From: Pantoea stewartii subsp. stewartii
Lineage (GTDB): Bacteria > Pseudomonadota > Gammaproteobacteria > Enterobacterales > Enterobacteriaceae
Reading direction: 5' to 3'
DNA: 61,107 nucleotides
Assembly (NCBI RefSeq): GCF_008801695.1
Contig: NZ_VZPF01000024.1
Coordinates: 1-61,107 of the forward strand
The notes under the pieces were generated by a model. That model was not told where the DNA came from and did not search any database. It saw only the letters and a list, made by a program, of their open reading frames with translations. Shown piece after piece: positions 22,704 to 31,795 of this stretch. The translations under genes and the position numbers were made by a program. The number at the start of each line of letters is the position of its first letter. Position 1 is the first letter of the stretch.

Positions 22704-25076
22704 ATGAAAAAACGTATACCTACTCTGCTGGCCACCCTGATCGGCGCAGCCATTAGCCAGCAAGCCTTCGCCGACGATTTAATGTCGCAGTGTATGTTAG
22801 GCGTGCCGAGTTATAATCGCCCTCTGGTCAATGGCGATCCCAATCAGTTGCCCGTTACTATTCACTCGGATTCCGTGAAAGGCAACTATCCTGATGATGC
22901 CATTTTCAAAGGTGATGTAGACGTCAGCCAGGGCAACAGCCGCATGCTGGCTGATGAGGTGCAACTTCATCAACGCCAGCCAGAAGGTCAGACGACGCCC
23001 GTCCGGACCGTCGATGCGCTAGGTAATGTGCACTACGACGATAATCAGGTCATCCTGAAAGGTCCGAAAGCCTGGTCGAATCTTAACACCAAAGATACTA
23101 ACGTCTGGGACGGTGATTATCAGATGGTCGGCCGCCAGGGGCGGGGTACGGGCGATCAAATGAAGCTGCGTGGACAAAACCGTTACACCATCATGGAAAA
23201 CGGCACCTTCACGTCCTGTCTGCCCGGCAGTAACAGCTGGAGCGTGGCGGGGTCCGAAATCATTCAGGATCGCCAGGAAGAAGTGGCAGAGATCTGGAAC
23301 GCGCGCTTTAAGCTCGGTTCCGTCCCGGTATTCTACAGCCCGTATCTGCAGTTGCCGCTGGGCGACCGTCGCCGCTCAGGCTTCCTGATCCCTAATGCCA
23401 AATACGGCAGCAATAATGGTTTCGAGTTTATTCTGCCTTACTACTGGAACATCGCGCCTCAGGCCGATGCCACCATTACGCCGCACTATATGAGTAAACG
23501 TGGTCTGCAATTGCAGAACGAATTCCGTTACCTCACAGAAGCGGGCGCAGGTCTGGTCGAATTTGATTACCTGGCGTCGGATAAGCAGTACGACAATGAA
23601 AAAGCAGCGCGCGGCATAGCCCAAAGTGACAATTCGGATCGCTGGTTATTTTACTGGCGCCATGCCGGTGTATATGACCAGCACTGGCGCTTTAACGCCG
23701 ACTATACCAAAGTCAGCGATCAGTATTACTTCAACGATCTGACGTCGCCTTATTACAGCTCGACTGACGGCTATGCCTCACAGAAATTCAGCGTCGGTTA
23801 TGCGGATACTAACTGGGACGCAACCCTGTCGACCAAAGATTTCCAGATTTTTGGTAATACCAGTAACAGCAATGTCTATCGTGCCTTTCCGCAACTGGAC
23901 CTGAACTGGTACCAGAACGATGTCGGCCCGTTTGACACCCGCATCTATGCCCAGGCCGTAAAGTTTACTAACGTGAACAGCAGTTTCCCCGAAACCACGC
24001 GTTTACATGTTGAACCTACGCTCGATCTGCCGTTATCAAACAGCTGGGCCAGCCTGGATACTGAAGCCAAATTTCTGGCCACGCACTATCAGCAAAAAGA
24101 TGTTGATTACTACAACGCTAACTTTGCCCCCACCAGCACTACCAGCGGTGTCCTGAAAGACTCCGTCAACCGCACATTACCGCAGTTTAAAGTTGATGGG
24201 CGCATGGTATTTGATCGTGATATGGACTGGGCACAGGGTTACACCCAAACGCTGGAGCCAAGGGTTCAGTACCTGTATATCCCGTATCGGGACCAGAGCG
24301 ACATCTATCCTTACGACTCCACGCTGCTGCAAACGGACTACACCGGCCTGTTCCGCGATCGCTCTTACAGCGGTCTGGATCGCATCGCCTCAGCGAACCA
24401 GGTCGCGACCGGTGTGACTACACGAATTTATGATAATGATCTGGTTGAACGTTTTAACGTTTCTGTGGGTCAAATCTATTCGTTCACGCCTTCGCGTACA
24501 GGCGTTAACCAGACCAATAAAGATGACGATACCGGCAGTCTTCTTTGGGCCGGGGATACGTACTGGAAGATCAGCGAACGCTGGGGCGTGCGTGGCGGGC
24601 TGCAATACGATACCCGCCTGAATAACGTGGCGCAGGGCAATACCGTGCTGGAATACCGTCGTGATGCTGACCGTATGGTGCAGTTGAGCTACCGTTACAG
24701 CAGCCCGGAGTATGTTGCTTCTGCGCTTAACGACAGCTCACTGGTGAATAACCCGATTTATAAAAACGGGATTTCACAGGTTGGCACCACGGCAAGTTGG
24801 CCAATTCATGATGCCTGGTCGGTGGTTGGCGCGTATTACTACGATACGCGCAATAATCGCCCGGCATCACAGCTGGTTGGCCTGCAGTACAGCTCGTGTT
24901 GCTACGCGATTCGTCTGGGATATGAACGTAAAATCAACGGTTGGGAAAACAACGACAGTAAGTACGACAACCAAATCTCATTCAACATTGAGTTACGTGG
25001 CCTGAGCTCGAATTATGGCCTGGGCACTGGCCAGATGCTGAGTCAGGGAATCATCCCTTACCAGCGTGCATTCTGA
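22704..25076 (+). CDS. lptD: LPS-assembly outer-membrane protein LptD
   Basis: LptD (Imp/OstA) forms with LptE the outer-membrane translocon that inserts lipopolysaccharide. From ATG 22704 it is 790 aa, starting with the signal peptide [18 protein letters not shown]; the upstream frame from 22668 is not conserved. The N-terminal jellyroll domain is followed by a large beta-barrel ending YQRAF. The four cysteines needed for disulfides are present: near residue 30 (SQCMLG), near 170 (TSCLPGS) and the adjacent pair in YSSCCYAIR. It is the first gene of the lptD-surA-pdxA-rsmA-apaG-apaH cluster. Confidence 0.95.
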   Translation: MKKRIPTLLATLIGAAISQQAFADDLMSQCMLGVPSYNRPLVNGDPNQLPVTIHSDSVKGNYPDDAIFKGDVDVSQGNSRMLADEVQLHQRQPEGQTTPVRTVDALGNVHYDDNQVILKGPKAWSNLNTKDTNVWDGDYQMVGRQGRGTGDQMKLRGQNRYTIMENGTFTSCLPGSNSWSVAGSEIIQDRQEEVAEIWNARFKLGSVPVFYSPYLQLPLGDRRRSGFLIPNAKYGSNNGFEFILPYYWNIAPQADATITPHYMSKRGLQLQNEFRYLTEAGAGLVEFDYLASDKQYDNEKAARGIAQSDNSDRWLFYWRHAGVYDQHWRFNADYTKVSDQYYFNDLTSPYYSSTDGYASQKFSVGYADTNWDATLSTKDFQIFGNTSNSNVYRAFPQLDLNWYQNDVGPFDTRIYAQAVKFTNVNSSFPETTRLHVEPTLDLPLSNSWASLDTEAKFLATHYQQKDVDYYNANFAPTSTTSGVLKDSVNRTLPQFKVDGRMVFDRDMDWAQGYTQTLEPRVQYLYIPYRDQSDIYPYDSTLLQTDYTGLFRDRSYSGLDRIASANQVATGVTTRIYDNDLVERFNVSVGQIYSFTPSRTGVNQTNKDDDTGSLLWAGDTYWKISERWGVRGGLQYDTRLNNVAQGNTVLEYRRDADRMVQLSYRYSSPEYVASALNDSSLVNNPIYKNGISQVGTTASWPIHDAWSVVGAYYYDTRNNRPASQLVGLQYSSCCYAIRLGYERKINGWENNDSKYDNQISFNIELRGLSSNYGLGTGQMLSQGIIPYQRAF

Positions 25077-25130
25077 TGTTGTGATGTTTGACAGGCAATC
25101 CCGCAGTGCGGAACCAATAATGGATAAAGT

Positions 25131-26426
25131 ATGAAGAACTGGAGAATGCTGATTCTTGGTGTGGCGATCAGTGCCAACACCGTGTTCGCAGCACCACAAG
25201 TGGTTGATAAAGTTGCAGCTGTGGTTAATAACGGCGTGGTCCTTGAGAGTGACGTGGACAGCATGATGAACACCGTTAAATCTCAGGCGAAACAGGCCGG
25301 CCAGCAGCTACCGGACGATAAAACCTTACGCCATCAGATCCTTGAGCGTGAGATTATGGACGCGATCATTCTGCAGTTAGGCGATAAAGCCGGTTTGCAA
25401 ATCAGCGATCAGCAGCTGGATCAGGCCATTCAGAATATTGCCGCTCAAAACCACATGACCCTCGATCAGCTGCGCAGTCGTCTGGCCTATGACGGTATGG
25501 ACTACAACACGTATCGGTCGCAGATTCGTAAAGAGATGCTGATCTCTGAAGTCCGTAATAACGAAGTCCGCCGTCGCGTCACCATCCTGCCACAGGAAGT
25601 GGATACGCTGGCAAAACAGGTGGGTGCGCAGAATACTCAAGGGACTGAGATGAATATCAGCACCATTCTTCTGCCGCTGCCTGAAAACCCGACACAACAG
25701 CAGGTTGACGATCAGGAAAAACTGGCAAAACAGCTGGTGAGCGAACTGAAGGGCGGTGCTGATTTCGGCAAACTGGCCGTTACCTACTCCGCTGACTCCC
25801 AGGCCCTGAAAGGCGGCAATATGGGCTGGTCAAAAATTGAAGAGCTGCCGACGCTGTTTGCTCAGGCTCTGGCCACGGCGAAAAAAGGCGATATCGTTGG
25901 TCCGATTCGTTCCGGTGTGGGCTTCCATATTCTGAAAGTGAACGATTTGCGTGGCGAAAGCAAAAACATCTCTGTCACCGAGGTGCACGCACGCCATATT
26001 CTGCTGAAGCCGTCACCGATCATGACTGACGATCAGGCCCGCGCGAAGCTGGAACAAATTGCCGCCGATATCCGCAGCGGTAAAACCACCTTTGCGGCCG
26101 CCGCAAAACAATTCTCTGACGATCCGGGCTCGGCTAACCAGGGCGGCGATCTGGGATGGACCTCGCCTGAAGTCTTTGACCCGGCGTTCCGCGATGCGCT
26201 GCTACGCCTGAAAAAAGGGGAAATGAGCCAGCCCGTTCATTCCTCTTTCGGCTGGCATTTGATTCAGTTGCTGGACACGCGTCAGGTTGATAAAACGGAT
26301 GCAGCCCAGAAAGAGCTTGCTTACCGCATGCTGTTCAACCGCAAGTTCGCGGAAGAAGCGCAGACCTGGATGCAGGAGCAACGTGCAGGGGCTTACGTGA
26401 AAATTCTGGATAACAATGCGCAGTGA
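25131..26426 (+). CDS. surA: Periplasmic chaperone and peptidyl-prolyl isomerase SurA
   Basis: SurA escorts unfolded outer-membrane proteins, including LptD, through the periplasm. The 431-aa product has a signal peptide ([20 protein letters not shown]), an N-terminal chaperone domain and two parvulin domains (about residues 175-275 and 285-385; the second carries the [11 protein letters not shown] motif). E. coli SurA has 428 aa and aligns throughout. It lies 54 bp after lptD and overlaps pdxA by 11 bases. Confidence 0.95.
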   Translation: MKNWRMLILGVAISANTVFAAPQVVDKVAAVVNNGVVLESDVDSMMNTVKSQAKQAGQQLPDDKTLRHQILEREIMDAIILQLGDKAGLQISDQQLDQAIQNIAAQNHMTLDQLRSRLAYDGMDYNTYRSQIRKEMLISEVRNNEVRRRVTILPQEVDTLAKQVGAQNTQGTEMNISTILLPLPENPTQQQVDDQEKLAKQLVSELKGGADFGKLAVTYSADSQALKGGNMGWSKIEELPTLFAQALATAKKGDIVGPIRSGVGFHILKVNDLRGESKNISVTEVHARHILLKPSPIMTDDQARAKLEQIAADIRSGKTTFAAAAKQFSDDPGSANQGGDLGWTSPEVFDPAFRDALLRLKKGEMSQPVHSSFGWHLIQLLDTRQVDKTDAAQKELAYRMLFNRKFAEEAQTWMQEQRAGAYVKILDNNAQ

Positions 26427-27408
26427 TTGTCGTGTGGTGATTACGCCCGGCGAACCCGCCGGGATTGGTCCCGATCTGGCTGTGCAACTGGCTCAACAGG
26501 CCTGGCCTGTTGAGCTGGTCGTTTGTGCGTCTCCCCAGCTCTTGCTGCAGCGCGCCGCATTGCTGGGTTTGCCTCTGACCCTGCGTCTCTACGATTCTGC
26601 AGAGCCTCCAGCGCCCCAGCAGGCCGGTACACTCACCGTCCTTCCCGTTGAACTCCCGCAGCCCGTCACACCCGGTACGCTTTGTGTCGACAACGGTCAC
26701 TATGTACTGGAAACGCTGGCTCGCGCCTGCGACGGCTGCTTGTCCGGTGAGTTTGCTGCATTGATTACCGGCCCTGTGCACAAGGGCGTGATCAATGACG
26801 CGGGGATACCGTTTACAGGCCATACCGAATTCTTTGCCGAGCGTGCAGGCGCGCACCGCGTGGTCATGATGCTGGCAACAGAGCAGTTACGCGTCGCGCT
26901 TGCGACCACGCACCTGCCGTTAAAAGCGGTCGCTGACGCCGTCACCCGGGATTGCCTGCATGAAGTGATCACGATCCTGCATCAGGATCTCAAAGAGAAA
27001 TTCGCGATCGCCCAGCCGCATATTTTTGTCTGTGGGCTGAATCCTCATGCGGGTGAAGGCGGCCACATGGGTCGGGAAGAGATAGACACGATTATCCCGG
27101 CACTGAATGAACTCCGCCAGCAGGGTATTCAGCTGACTGGCCCATTGCCCGCGGACACACTTTTCCAGCCCAAATATCTGCAACATGCCGATGCGGTGCT
27201 GGCGATGTATCACGATCAGGGCTTACCGGTTCTCAAATTTCAGGGATTTGGTCGCGCGGTAAATATTACCCTCGGCCTGCCGTTTATCCGTACCTCAGTC
27301 GATCACGGCACCGCGCTTGAACTAGCCGGGCTGGGTCAGGCTGACGCGGGCAGCTTTATCACGGCGCTTAATCTCGCCATCACTATGATCAAGAGCAGTA
27401 ATGAATAA
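26416..27408 (+). CDS. pdxA: 4-hydroxythreonine-4-phosphate dehydrogenase
   Basis: PdxA oxidises 4-phosphohydroxy-L-threonine with NAD(P)+ in pyridoxal phosphate synthesis. The 330-aa product matches E. coli PdxA (329) from [16 protein letters not shown] onward. Metal-binding histidines lie in the [16 protein letters not shown] and [10 protein letters not shown] motifs. The ATG at 26416 overlaps the end of surA by 11 bases, and the gene overlaps rsmA by eight, so the run is translationally coupled. Confidence 0.95.
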   Translation: MRSDCRVVITPGEPAGIGPDLAVQLAQQAWPVELVVCASPQLLLQRAALLGLPLTLRLYDSAEPPAPQQAGTLTVLPVELPQPVTPGTLCVDNGHYVLETLARACDGCLSGEFAALITGPVHKGVINDAGIPFTGHTEFFAERAGAHRVVMMLATEQLRVALATTHLPLKAVADAVTRDCLHEVITILHQDLKEKFAIAQPHIFVCGLNPHAGEGGHMGREEIDTIIPALNELRQQGIQLTGPLPADTLFQPKYLQHADAVLAMYHDQGLPVLKFQGFGRAVNITLGLPFIRTSVDHGTALELAGLGQADAGSFITALNLAITMIKSSNE

Positions 27409-28222
27409 TCGCGTCCATCAGGGGCACTACGCCCGTAAACGTTTCGGGCAGAACTTCCTGAACGATCAATACATTATCGACAGCATTGTCTCCGCCATTC
27501 ATCCGCAACGCGACGAAGCGTTAGTCGAGATTGGACCGGGCCTTGGTGCCCTGACAGAACCGGTCGGCGAACGTCTCGACAGCTTAACGGTTGTGGAGCT
27601 TGACCGCGATCTGGCAGCCCGCCTGCAGACACATCCGTTTTTAGGTCCTAAGCTGACGATTTATCAGCAGGATGCCATGACCTTTGATTTTGCCGCGCTG
27701 GCTAAAGAGAAAGGCCAGCCGCTACGCGTCTTTGGTAATCTGCCCTACAACATTTCGACCCCGCTGATGTTTCATCTGTTCAGCTATACTGGTTCGATTA
27801 AAGATATGCACTTCATGCTACAGAAAGAAATGGTTAATCGCCTGGTGGCCGGTCCGGGCAGCAAAGCATATGGTCGCCTGAGCGTCATGGCGCAGTATTA
27901 CTGCCAGGTCATCCCAGTGCTGGAAGTGCCACCGCACGCTTTTACGCCGCCTCCTAAGGTGGATTCAGCGGTAGTACGTTTGGTGCCTTTTATGACGCCA
28001 CCGCATCCGGTAAAAGACGTGCGTATTTTAAGCCGTATTACCACGGAAGCGTTCGGCCAACGTCGTAAAACGCTGCGTAACAGCCTGAGCCATATGGTGA
28101 CTGCGGGTGCGCTGGAAGACTTGTCGATCGATACGGGCCTGCGTGCAGAAAACGTGTCGGTTGCGCAATATTGTCAGTTAGCAAACTGGTTGGCAGACCA
28201 TCTGGATAAACCGCAGGAGTAA
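27401..28222 (+). CDS. rsmA: 16S rRNA dimethyladenosine transferase RsmA (KsgA)
   Basis: RsmA dimethylates A1518 and A1519 in 16S rRNA during small-subunit assembly; its loss gives kasugamycin resistance. The 273-aa protein shows methyltransferase motif [13 protein letters not shown], the VVELDRDLA acidic motif and the adenine-binding NLPYNIS motif IV. It overlaps pdxA by eight bases and precedes apaG by three. Confidence 0.96.
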   Translation: MNNRVHQGHYARKRFGQNFLNDQYIIDSIVSAIHPQRDEALVEIGPGLGALTEPVGERLDSLTVVELDRDLAARLQTHPFLGPKLTIYQQDAMTFDFAALAKEKGQPLRVFGNLPYNISTPLMFHLFSYTGSIKDMHFMLQKEMVNRLVAGPGSKAYGRLSVMAQYYCQVIPVLEVPPHAFTPPPKVDSAVVRLVPFMTPPHPVKDVRILSRITTEAFGQRRKTLRNSLSHMVTAGALEDLSIDTGLRAENVSVAQYCQLANWLADHLDKPQE

Positions 28223-28225
28223 CCT

Positions 28226-28603
28226 ATGAGTGAACCGGCCCGCGTATCGATCCACGTCCAAAGCCTTTATGTCGCCTCGCAATCCTCACCGGAAGAAGAG
28301 CGTTATGTTTTTGCTTATACCGTTACGATCCGCAATTTAGGCCGCTCCTCTGTGCAACTGCTCGGGCGCTACTGGTTGATCACCAACGGCAATGGACGTG
28401 AAACAGAAGTTCAGGGTGAAGGCGTAATCGGTGAACAACCACACATTGCGTCCGGTAGTGAATACCAATATACCAGTGGCGCGGTGCTTGAAACGCCTAT
28501 GGGCACGATGCAGGGCCACTATGTGATGGTGGATGAGCAAGGCGATACGTTTCACGTCGACATCCCCGTTTTCCGCCTGGCTGTTGAAAGCCATATTCAC
28601 TGA
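28226..28603 (+). CDS. apaG: ApaG protein (DUF525)
   Basis: ApaG is a small beta-sandwich protein of uncertain biochemical function, conserved next to apaH in gamma-proteobacteria. Length is 125 aa, as in E. coli. The conserved core includes [24 protein letters not shown] and the GVIGEQP glycine motif. It is cotranscribed with rsmA (three-base gap). A terminator-like hairpin separates it from apaH. Confidence 0.93.
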   Translation: MSEPARVSIHVQSLYVASQSSPEEERYVFAYTVTIRNLGRSSVQLLGRYWLITNGNGRETEVQGEGVIGEQPHIASGSEYQYTSGAVLETPMGTMQGHYVMVDEQGDTFHVDIPVFRLAVESHIH

Positions 28604-28615
28604 ACCTGATGCCTT

Positions 28616-28643
28616 TCGCCCGACTAACGGGCGACTGTTTTTT
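28616..28643 (+). terminator. Terminator-like hairpin between apaG and apaH
   Basis: A perfect 7-bp stem TCGCCCG/CGGGCGA with a 5-base loop is followed three bases later by six T residues. It sits inside what is a continuous operon in E. coli. Confidence 0.75.
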
Positions 28644-28658
28644 GTTGGATAATTCACA

Positions 28659-29516
28659 ATGAATACTTACCTGATTGGCGACGTTCACGGTTGTTATGAT
28701 GAATTACGTGCTCTGCTAAACCAGGTGAACTATGATCCTGGTCAGGATACCTTGTGGCTGACAGGTGATCTGGTCGCACGTGGGCCCGGCTCGCTGGAGG
28801 TACTACGCTACGTCAAATCGCTGGGAGACAGCGTTCGCCTGGTTCTGGGCAATCACGATCTGCATTTGCTGGCCGTTTATGCCGGCATCAGCCGCAATAA
28901 ACCTAAAGATCGCCTGACGCCACTGCTGGAAGCGGAAGACGCAGATGAATTGATCAACTGGCTACGTCGGCAGCCTCTGCTGCAGGTTGATGAAGAAAAG
29001 AAGCTGGTGATGGGCCATGCGGGCATTACGCCGCAGTGGGATCTGGAGACGGCGCAACGCTGCGCGCGTGAAGTCGAAGCCGTCCTGGCCAGTGACAGCT
29101 ATCCGCTGTTCCTTGATGCCATGTATGGCGACATGCCGAATAACTGGAGCGAATCCCTGTCCGGCCTGGCGCGGCTACGTTTCTCTACTAACGCGCTGAC
29201 CCGTATGCGTTTTTGCTTCCCAAACGGACAGCTTGATATGATTTGTAAGGATGCGCCTGAATCAGCGCCGCTACCGCTTAAACCCTGGTTTACGATTGAA
29301 GGGCCCGTTGCCCGCGATCACACCATTGTGTTTGGGCACTGGGCATCACTGGAAGGCAAAGGGACACCAGAGGGCATTATCGGTCTGGATACCGGTTGCT
29401 GCTGGGGTGGGAATCTGACCCTGCTGCACTGGGAAACGCAGCGTTATTATGTTCAGCCTTCCAACCGCCAGCTTTCTGTACCAGACGATCTGTCACCCCA
29501 ACAGTCAGCCAGCTGA
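28659..29516 (+). CDS. apaH: Bis(5'-nucleosyl)-tetraphosphatase, symmetrical
   Basis: ApaH splits Ap4A into two ADP and can also remove Np4 caps from RNA. The 285-aa product has the metallophosphatase signature [24 protein letters not shown] and GNHDLHLLA, with the C-terminal metal-binding GHWAS region. E. coli ApaH has 280 aa. The gap to apaG is 55 bp and includes a terminator-like hairpin. It converges with folA. Confidence 0.95.
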   Translation: MNTYLIGDVHGCYDELRALLNQVNYDPGQDTLWLTGDLVARGPGSLEVLRYVKSLGDSVRLVLGNHDLHLLAVYAGISRNKPKDRLTPLLEAEDADELINWLRRQPLLQVDEEKKLVMGHAGITPQWDLETAQRCAREVEAVLASDSYPLFLDAMYGDMPNNWSESLSGLARLRFSTNALTRMRFCFPNGQLDMICKDAPESAPLPLKPWFTIEGPVARDHTIVFGHWASLEGKGTPEGIIGLDTGCCWGGNLTLLHWETQRYYVQPSNRQLSVPDDLSPQQSAS

Positions 29517-29527
29517 TCCACCGCCAT

Positions 29528-29560
29528 AAAAACGCCTTGTCCCAACAACAAGGCGTTTTT
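29528..29560. terminator. Bidirectional terminator between apaH and folA
   Basis: AAAAACGCCTTG (29528-29539) pairs with CAAGGCGTTTTT (29549-29560). Runs of A and T on the two sides let it work in both directions for these convergent genes. Confidence 0.92.
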
Positions 29561-29570
29561 CGATCCCCCA

Positions 29571-30053
29571 TTAACGACGTCGTTCGAGGATCTCGAAGCA
29601 GTAGCTGTGCGAATTCTGCTCGTCAGCGTCATGGAATTCGCTAAAGGTAGAATGCCATTCATCCGGTTCGTAGTCCGGGAACTGGGTATCCCCTTCTACT
29701 TCAGCATCAATATGCGTCAGATAAAGGCGGTCAGCGCGGGCTAACATCTGTTCATAAATGCGGCCGCCGCCAATGACCATGATCTCTTCAGCTTCGCCCG
29801 CAGCATTTACTGCGTCATCCAGCGACGTTACCCAGGTAACGCCTTCTGCGTGACCGGGTTTACTGCTGACCACAATATTCAACCGGCCCGGTAAAGGCCG
29901 GCCAATCGATTCAAAAGTCAGCCTGCCCATAATGACGGGCTTTTTCAGTGTGTTGCGCTTAAACCACGCCAGATCTGCAGGCAGGTCCCACGGCATGGCG
30001 TTTTCCATTCCAATAATGCGATCTGCTGCTAATGCCGCGATAAGACTAATCAT
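29571..30053 (-). CDS. folA: Dihydrofolate reductase
   Basis: FolA reduces dihydrofolate to tetrahydrofolate with NADPH and is the trimethoprim target. The 160-aa product starts [22 protein letters not shown]. The catalytic aspartate (residue 27) and W30 are present in [12 protein letters not shown], and the cofactor loop [12 protein letters not shown] and C-terminal [13 protein letters not shown] match E. coli. Differences from E. coli lie near cofactor and loop sites: N23 is Asp, H45 is Leu and W47 is Phe ([16 protein letters not shown]). In E. coli kefC and kefF follow upstream of folA; here the neighbour is a porin gene. Confidence 0.96.
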   Translation of the reverse strand: MISLIAALAADRIIGMENAMPWDLPADLAWFKRNTLKKPVIMGRLTFESIGRPLPGRLNIVVSSKPGHAEGVTWVTSLDDAVNAAGEAEEIMVIGGGRIYEQMLARADRLYLTHIDAEVEGDTQFPDYEPDEWHSTFSEFHDADEQNSHSYCFEILERRR

Positions 30054-30250
30054 GTTAAAAAGCTCGCTGAAAAAAAACAGGCGCCATGATACGTAAAGGT
30101 TAAACCTTCGTCGATAGCAGGAACGGGCTTCTTAAATAAAGCGGCATAGACACCGCCTTTCAGAGTTTGTACAGGGTTTTACTCCGCAAAAATCGCGGTT
30201 ATAACCCTTAAATCGCCAGATAATGACGTGAGTGCGTGATAAACACAGAG

Positions 30251-30274
30251 AATAAAACGGCTCCAGACGGAGCA
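30251..30274 (-). terminator. Probable terminator of the porin gene
   Basis: On the minus strand GCTCC/GGAGC forms a 5-bp stem with a 4-base loop, followed by CGTTTTATT. It lies 11 bp after the porin stop. The stem is short. Confidence 0.55.
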
Positions 30275-30284
30275 GTTGGGATTA

Positions 30285-31424
30285 TCAGAAATCGTAGCGG
30301 AAGCGAACCAGATTCATGTCGCCCTGATTATCCGTGCTGGACGTGAAGACGTGTTCGTAATCTACACGGAAACCATAGTCAAGGAACAGCGTTACGCCCA
30401 GACCATTGTCGATGCGCTGGTAGTTACGGCCATTCGCATATTCTAAACGGTCACCCATGACATAAGGCTGAACGGCTTTGACACCATATTGCGCCACCGG
30501 GATTTTATATCCGGCGTAATATTCGATGCCCCAGGCATCATCCGCAAAATAGTTATTCACGTTGCGCTGTTTGGTGGTCAGGAAGTTTTGGTACCAGCCA
30601 CCCCCTGCTGACAGGGTCCAGTTACCTGGCGTCCAGCTCAATGCTGTTCCAAAAATGTTTTGGTCGTAATCTTTACTGTTGCCAGTAGCAGGATTACGCA
30701 TGCTGGCGCGGGTGTAGTTCCAGGCCGTGCCCCATGCCAGGGTAGGCGTAATATTGTAATTCACACCCAGCGAGCCACCGCCCTGGCGCTTATAGCGCAG
30801 CCCGTTGCCCGGCAGATACTCGTTATCGCTAAACAGGTAAGAGGCGTAAAGATCGACCGCCCCATAACTGTTTTTGTATTTCAGCTGCTTACGAGAACGG
30901 TAGGAACCATCGTAATCACCGTTAATGCCGTTGCCCGGTGCCTGGGCCAGCATGTCGTAATCCCAGATATCCGTCTTGGCACCCACAACATCGTAATAAA
31001 CGCTGTTCTGCTGACCAAAGGTTAACTGGCCCCAGGTTTTACTTTTCAGGCCGGTATAAAGCTGGCGGCGAGTAGTCTCGTGCGCACCTTTAGCGTAGTG
31101 ATTATCCCAGTTGAACACGGCCGGAATGTTAACGCCCAGTTCATAGTAGCTGGTCCAGCTAATATCATCGAACAGGTAGTAGTCGGCGCTGAAACGGAAA
31201 CGGGATCCGCCGTCAAAGCCATTACGCTTGTAAGATTTATCGTTGACGCCGGTTTGATGATTAAACTGGGGGCGAATGCTGCCACCAAATTTGAAATCGA
31301 GACGGCTAAGGGGATCGCCTGCTTGTGGGTCTTGTTTAAGAAGAGTGATTTCAGCCTGGCTGGAAAACGTGACCAGAGCCAACAGTGCAGCCACTGCACT
31401 CAGTGCAAAATTACGCGCTTTCAT
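30285..31424 (-). CDS. Outer-membrane porin (general porin superfamily)
   Basis: The product is 379 aa from ATG 31424, with a clear signal peptide (MKARNFALSAVAALLALV, cleavage after SSQA). The mature part alternates polar and hydrophobic residues as in a 16-strand porin. Porin features are visible: RLDFKFGGSIRPQFN as first strand, RRQLYTGLKSKTWGQLTFGQ before the constriction loop, LFLDYGFRVDYEHVF, and terminal aromatic strand VRFRYDF. It is more distant from OmpC/OmpF than its neighbours are from their E. coli counterparts. Substrate is unknown; sugar or oligosaccharide diffusion is a guess. It occupies the slot between folA and carB where E. coli has kefFC and others. It appears monocistronic, with its own promoter and terminator. 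Confidence 0.82.
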   Translation of the reverse strand: MKARNFALSAVAALLALVTFSSQAEITLLKQDPQAGDPLSRLDFKFGGSIRPQFNHQTGVNDKSYKRNGFDGGSRFRFSADYYLFDDISWTSYYELGVNIPAVFNWDNHYAKGAHETTRRQLYTGLKSKTWGQLTFGQQNSVYYDVVGAKTDIWDYDMLAQAPGNGINGDYDGSYRSRKQLKYKNSYGAVDLYASYLFSDNEYLPGNGLRYKRQGGGSLGVNYNITPTLAWGTAWNYTRASMRNPATGNSKDYDQNIFGTALSWTPGNWTLSAGGGWYQNFLTTKQRNVNNYFADDAWGIEYYAGYKIPVAQYGVKAVQPYVMGDRLEYANGRNYQRIDNGLGVTLFLDYGFRVDYEHVFTSSTDNQGDMNLVRFRYDF

Positions 31425-31719
31425 TGTTATGAATATCCTGTTTACGCTCTCTTCATGAGCGGGCAGGATATTACATTGGCCATGCATGACTTGGTAGTAC
31501 TTTGTATTATAAATTCGTGCGAAAAAGCGAATCAGGCATGATTTGATAATAATTAAATCAAATTCTTTTGGCCTGAATCCGTTACAGTTGGGCTATATGA
31601 CTTTTATTCAGTCCGCTTTTAAATCAGACGTTTTAAAATTTGGGTTAAAGGTAACGATAATATTATTTATCCGAAGTCTGACCCTGTTTCTTCTTACAAC
31701 ACCGCATTGAAACTAACCG
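31425..31719. other. Promoter region of the porin gene
   Basis: A perfect minus-strand -10 box TATAAT lies at 31506-31511, about 80 bp before the porin start; the expected -35 is weak (TGATTC), suggesting an activator. Just upstream is the AT-rich inverted motif TTTGATaataattaAATCAAA (about 31543-31563), a possible operator for an unidentified regulator. No gene is seen in this stretch. Confidence 0.5.
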
Positions 31720-31777
31720 ATTTTAAAAAGCCCCTGCCAGAAGCGCTCTGCTTATGGCAGATGCTCCAGACAGGGGC
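31720..31777 (-). terminator. carAB terminator
   Basis: On the minus strand GCCCCTG (31771-31777 complement) pairs with CAGGGGC (31730-31736 complement), enclosing a smaller CTGCCA/TGGCAG stem, and is followed by TTTTTAAAA. It lies about 20 bp after the carB stop. Confidence 0.8.
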
Positions 31778-31795
31778 CTGAGCGCTCAGTCTGCG

